From contig OZ037844.1 in the NCBI GenBank assembly GCA_964035575.1, positions 1,328,501 through 1,392,500 on the forward strand: a stretch of 64,000 bases of DNA. Direction: 5' to 3'. This stretch comes from Rhynchopus sp. YZ270_cl-10 (lineage: Eukaryota > Euglenozoa > Diplonemea > Diplonemida > Diplonemidae). The notes under the pieces are model-generated. The model saw only the letters and a program-made list of their open reading frames with translations. It ran no database searches and was not told where the DNA came from. The stretch's first letter is position 1. The number at the start of each line of letters is the position of its first letter. Below, in pieces: positions 63,118 to 64,000 of the stretch. The position numbers were made by a program, and so were the translations under genes.

Positions 63118-64000
63118 CACTATGAAAAAAAAATTTTTTTTTTTTTTTCACAAGTGTTTTTGAGGCCTGCTCACTACACCCTAGGCACCCTTCTGAGACC
63201 AAAAAGTCAAAAAAAGCATGAATTGGGCTGTTTTGAGCATCTAGAGTTTATTCCCCAGCCATTTTCTGTACCACCAGTGCATTTTGTATGGGCCAGCGCC
63301 TTGTCGAAAAATCGAAAAATCTCAAAAAAAAAAAAAATTTTTTTTCGGGAAAATTTCGACCACTGAGGTGGGTCTTTGGGCACCAAAAAATGCAAAAAAA
63401 ATGCAAAAATCGGGTGTTTTGACCATCTGTGGTTACACAAAACACACTTCTGTGTACAAGCCTACACCAATACAGTGGTAATACAAGGCGATTTTTGACC
63501 AAAAAAAAAATTTTTTTTTCGCCCAAAATCGGGCGTGGTACGTCATAAAATGGCCCAAAAAATCCAAGGAAAACCTTCGATTGGGCAAATTATGAAAAAA
63601 TTTCAAGTCAAATTTTCAACCAAAATACGGTCATTTTGTTCACACAGTGATTCTACGTCATGCTAGCTTCCTGTGCAGAACTCCAGCAATTCACTAATGC
63701 CGGCATCTATCTTTCCATTATCGCCATTGCACTTCGTTCACGCCATTGCACTTCGGTCATTTTGTGCATACCCTGTGACTGTGGTGGCTAGAGAACACGC
63801 ACATGCAGACCCGTTCCTTGCAATTTCCAGTGTTGTGTTTATCAATGCATGCATCCAGAGGACCTCTGGTTTACGAAATCGTAGGCACTCCTGTGCAAAA
63901 ATGAAGTCGGTTTTTGACCCAAAATCGGGGTGGGTGGGCCATAATTTGCTCCAAATTTGGCCGAAAATTGGGATTTTTCTGAAAATTTTCATTGTGCCCA
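63118..64000. other. Repeat-like AT-rich end of window
   Basis: Two diverged tandem units of roughly 190 bp (63170-63240 and 63365-63430 share GGCACC, then AAAAAGCATGA or AAAAATGCAAA, then GGGCTGTTTTGAGCATC or GGGTGTTTTGACCATC). No gene is seen. Confidence 0.4.

Overview
The window is nuclear DNA from an intron-bearing microbial eukaryote. The evidence is GT-AG introns (mostly phase 0 with a GTATGT-type 5' site), a Golgi Qb-SNARE, WD-repeat and ankyrin-repeat proteins, and several classes of eukaryotic DNA transposon and SINE-like repeat. Coding exons are GC-rich and sit in AT-rich DNA full of homopolymer tracts. There are no operons, ribosome-binding sites or CRISPR arrays. I cannot name the species; an unusual protist (a holozoan or other repeat-rich lineage) is only a guess.
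1-19.6 kb is the gene-rich part: the 3' part of a tyrosinase-domain repeat gene (3-4509), a cluster of small TIR elements (5.2-6.6 kb), a five-exon WD-repeat gene (8474-13723), a possible small spliced gene (about 14.6-14.9 kb), a three-exon GOSR1/Gos28 SNARE gene (15285-16411), and a single-exon membrane or secreted protein of unknown function (18027-19274).
19.6-34.4 kb holds no host gene that I can see. It is about 14.7 kb of transposons nested inside one copy of a short interspersed repeat (here called S1), whose three pieces can still be lined up on either side of the insertions. The first 9.8 kb is a tiled array of TIR elements (D, A1, B0, E, A2, B1, C, B2). They abut at single TA dinucleotides or are separated by TA-poly(G)-TA spacers. 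The second part is a 4.8 kb element (F) with a TTTTACC duplication. Two TTAA-flanked piggyBac-like elements (P, Q) lie inside B0 and F.
34.4-40 kb has more short repeats, another TA-flanked element (G) splitting a second S1 copy, and a two-exon gene for a 966-residue propeller-like protein (36631-39964). 40.7-57.2 kb carries three related ankyrin-repeat genes with a shared upstream region, interrupted at 46.4-54.0 kb by hAT-like elements (L, M) with clean 8-bp duplications and by an array of the palindrome CTAAGATCTTAG. 57.2-64 kb is repeat-rich. It ends with an apparently intact 338-residue tyrosine recombinase gene (61846-62862, minus strand) inside long terminal inverted repeats.
Three themes connect the window. 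Non-autonomous TIR elements repeatedly insert into or beside one another at preferred sites. Each element family carries its own array of short, often palindromic words near its ends, which looks like family-specific transposase binding sites. A recurrent module, a tiny GC-rich hairpin followed by ACGGTACGC, occurs at least eleven times and fits no element class I know. The host genes themselves appear mostly intact; the clear exception is a 2-bp loss in the tyrosinase gene.
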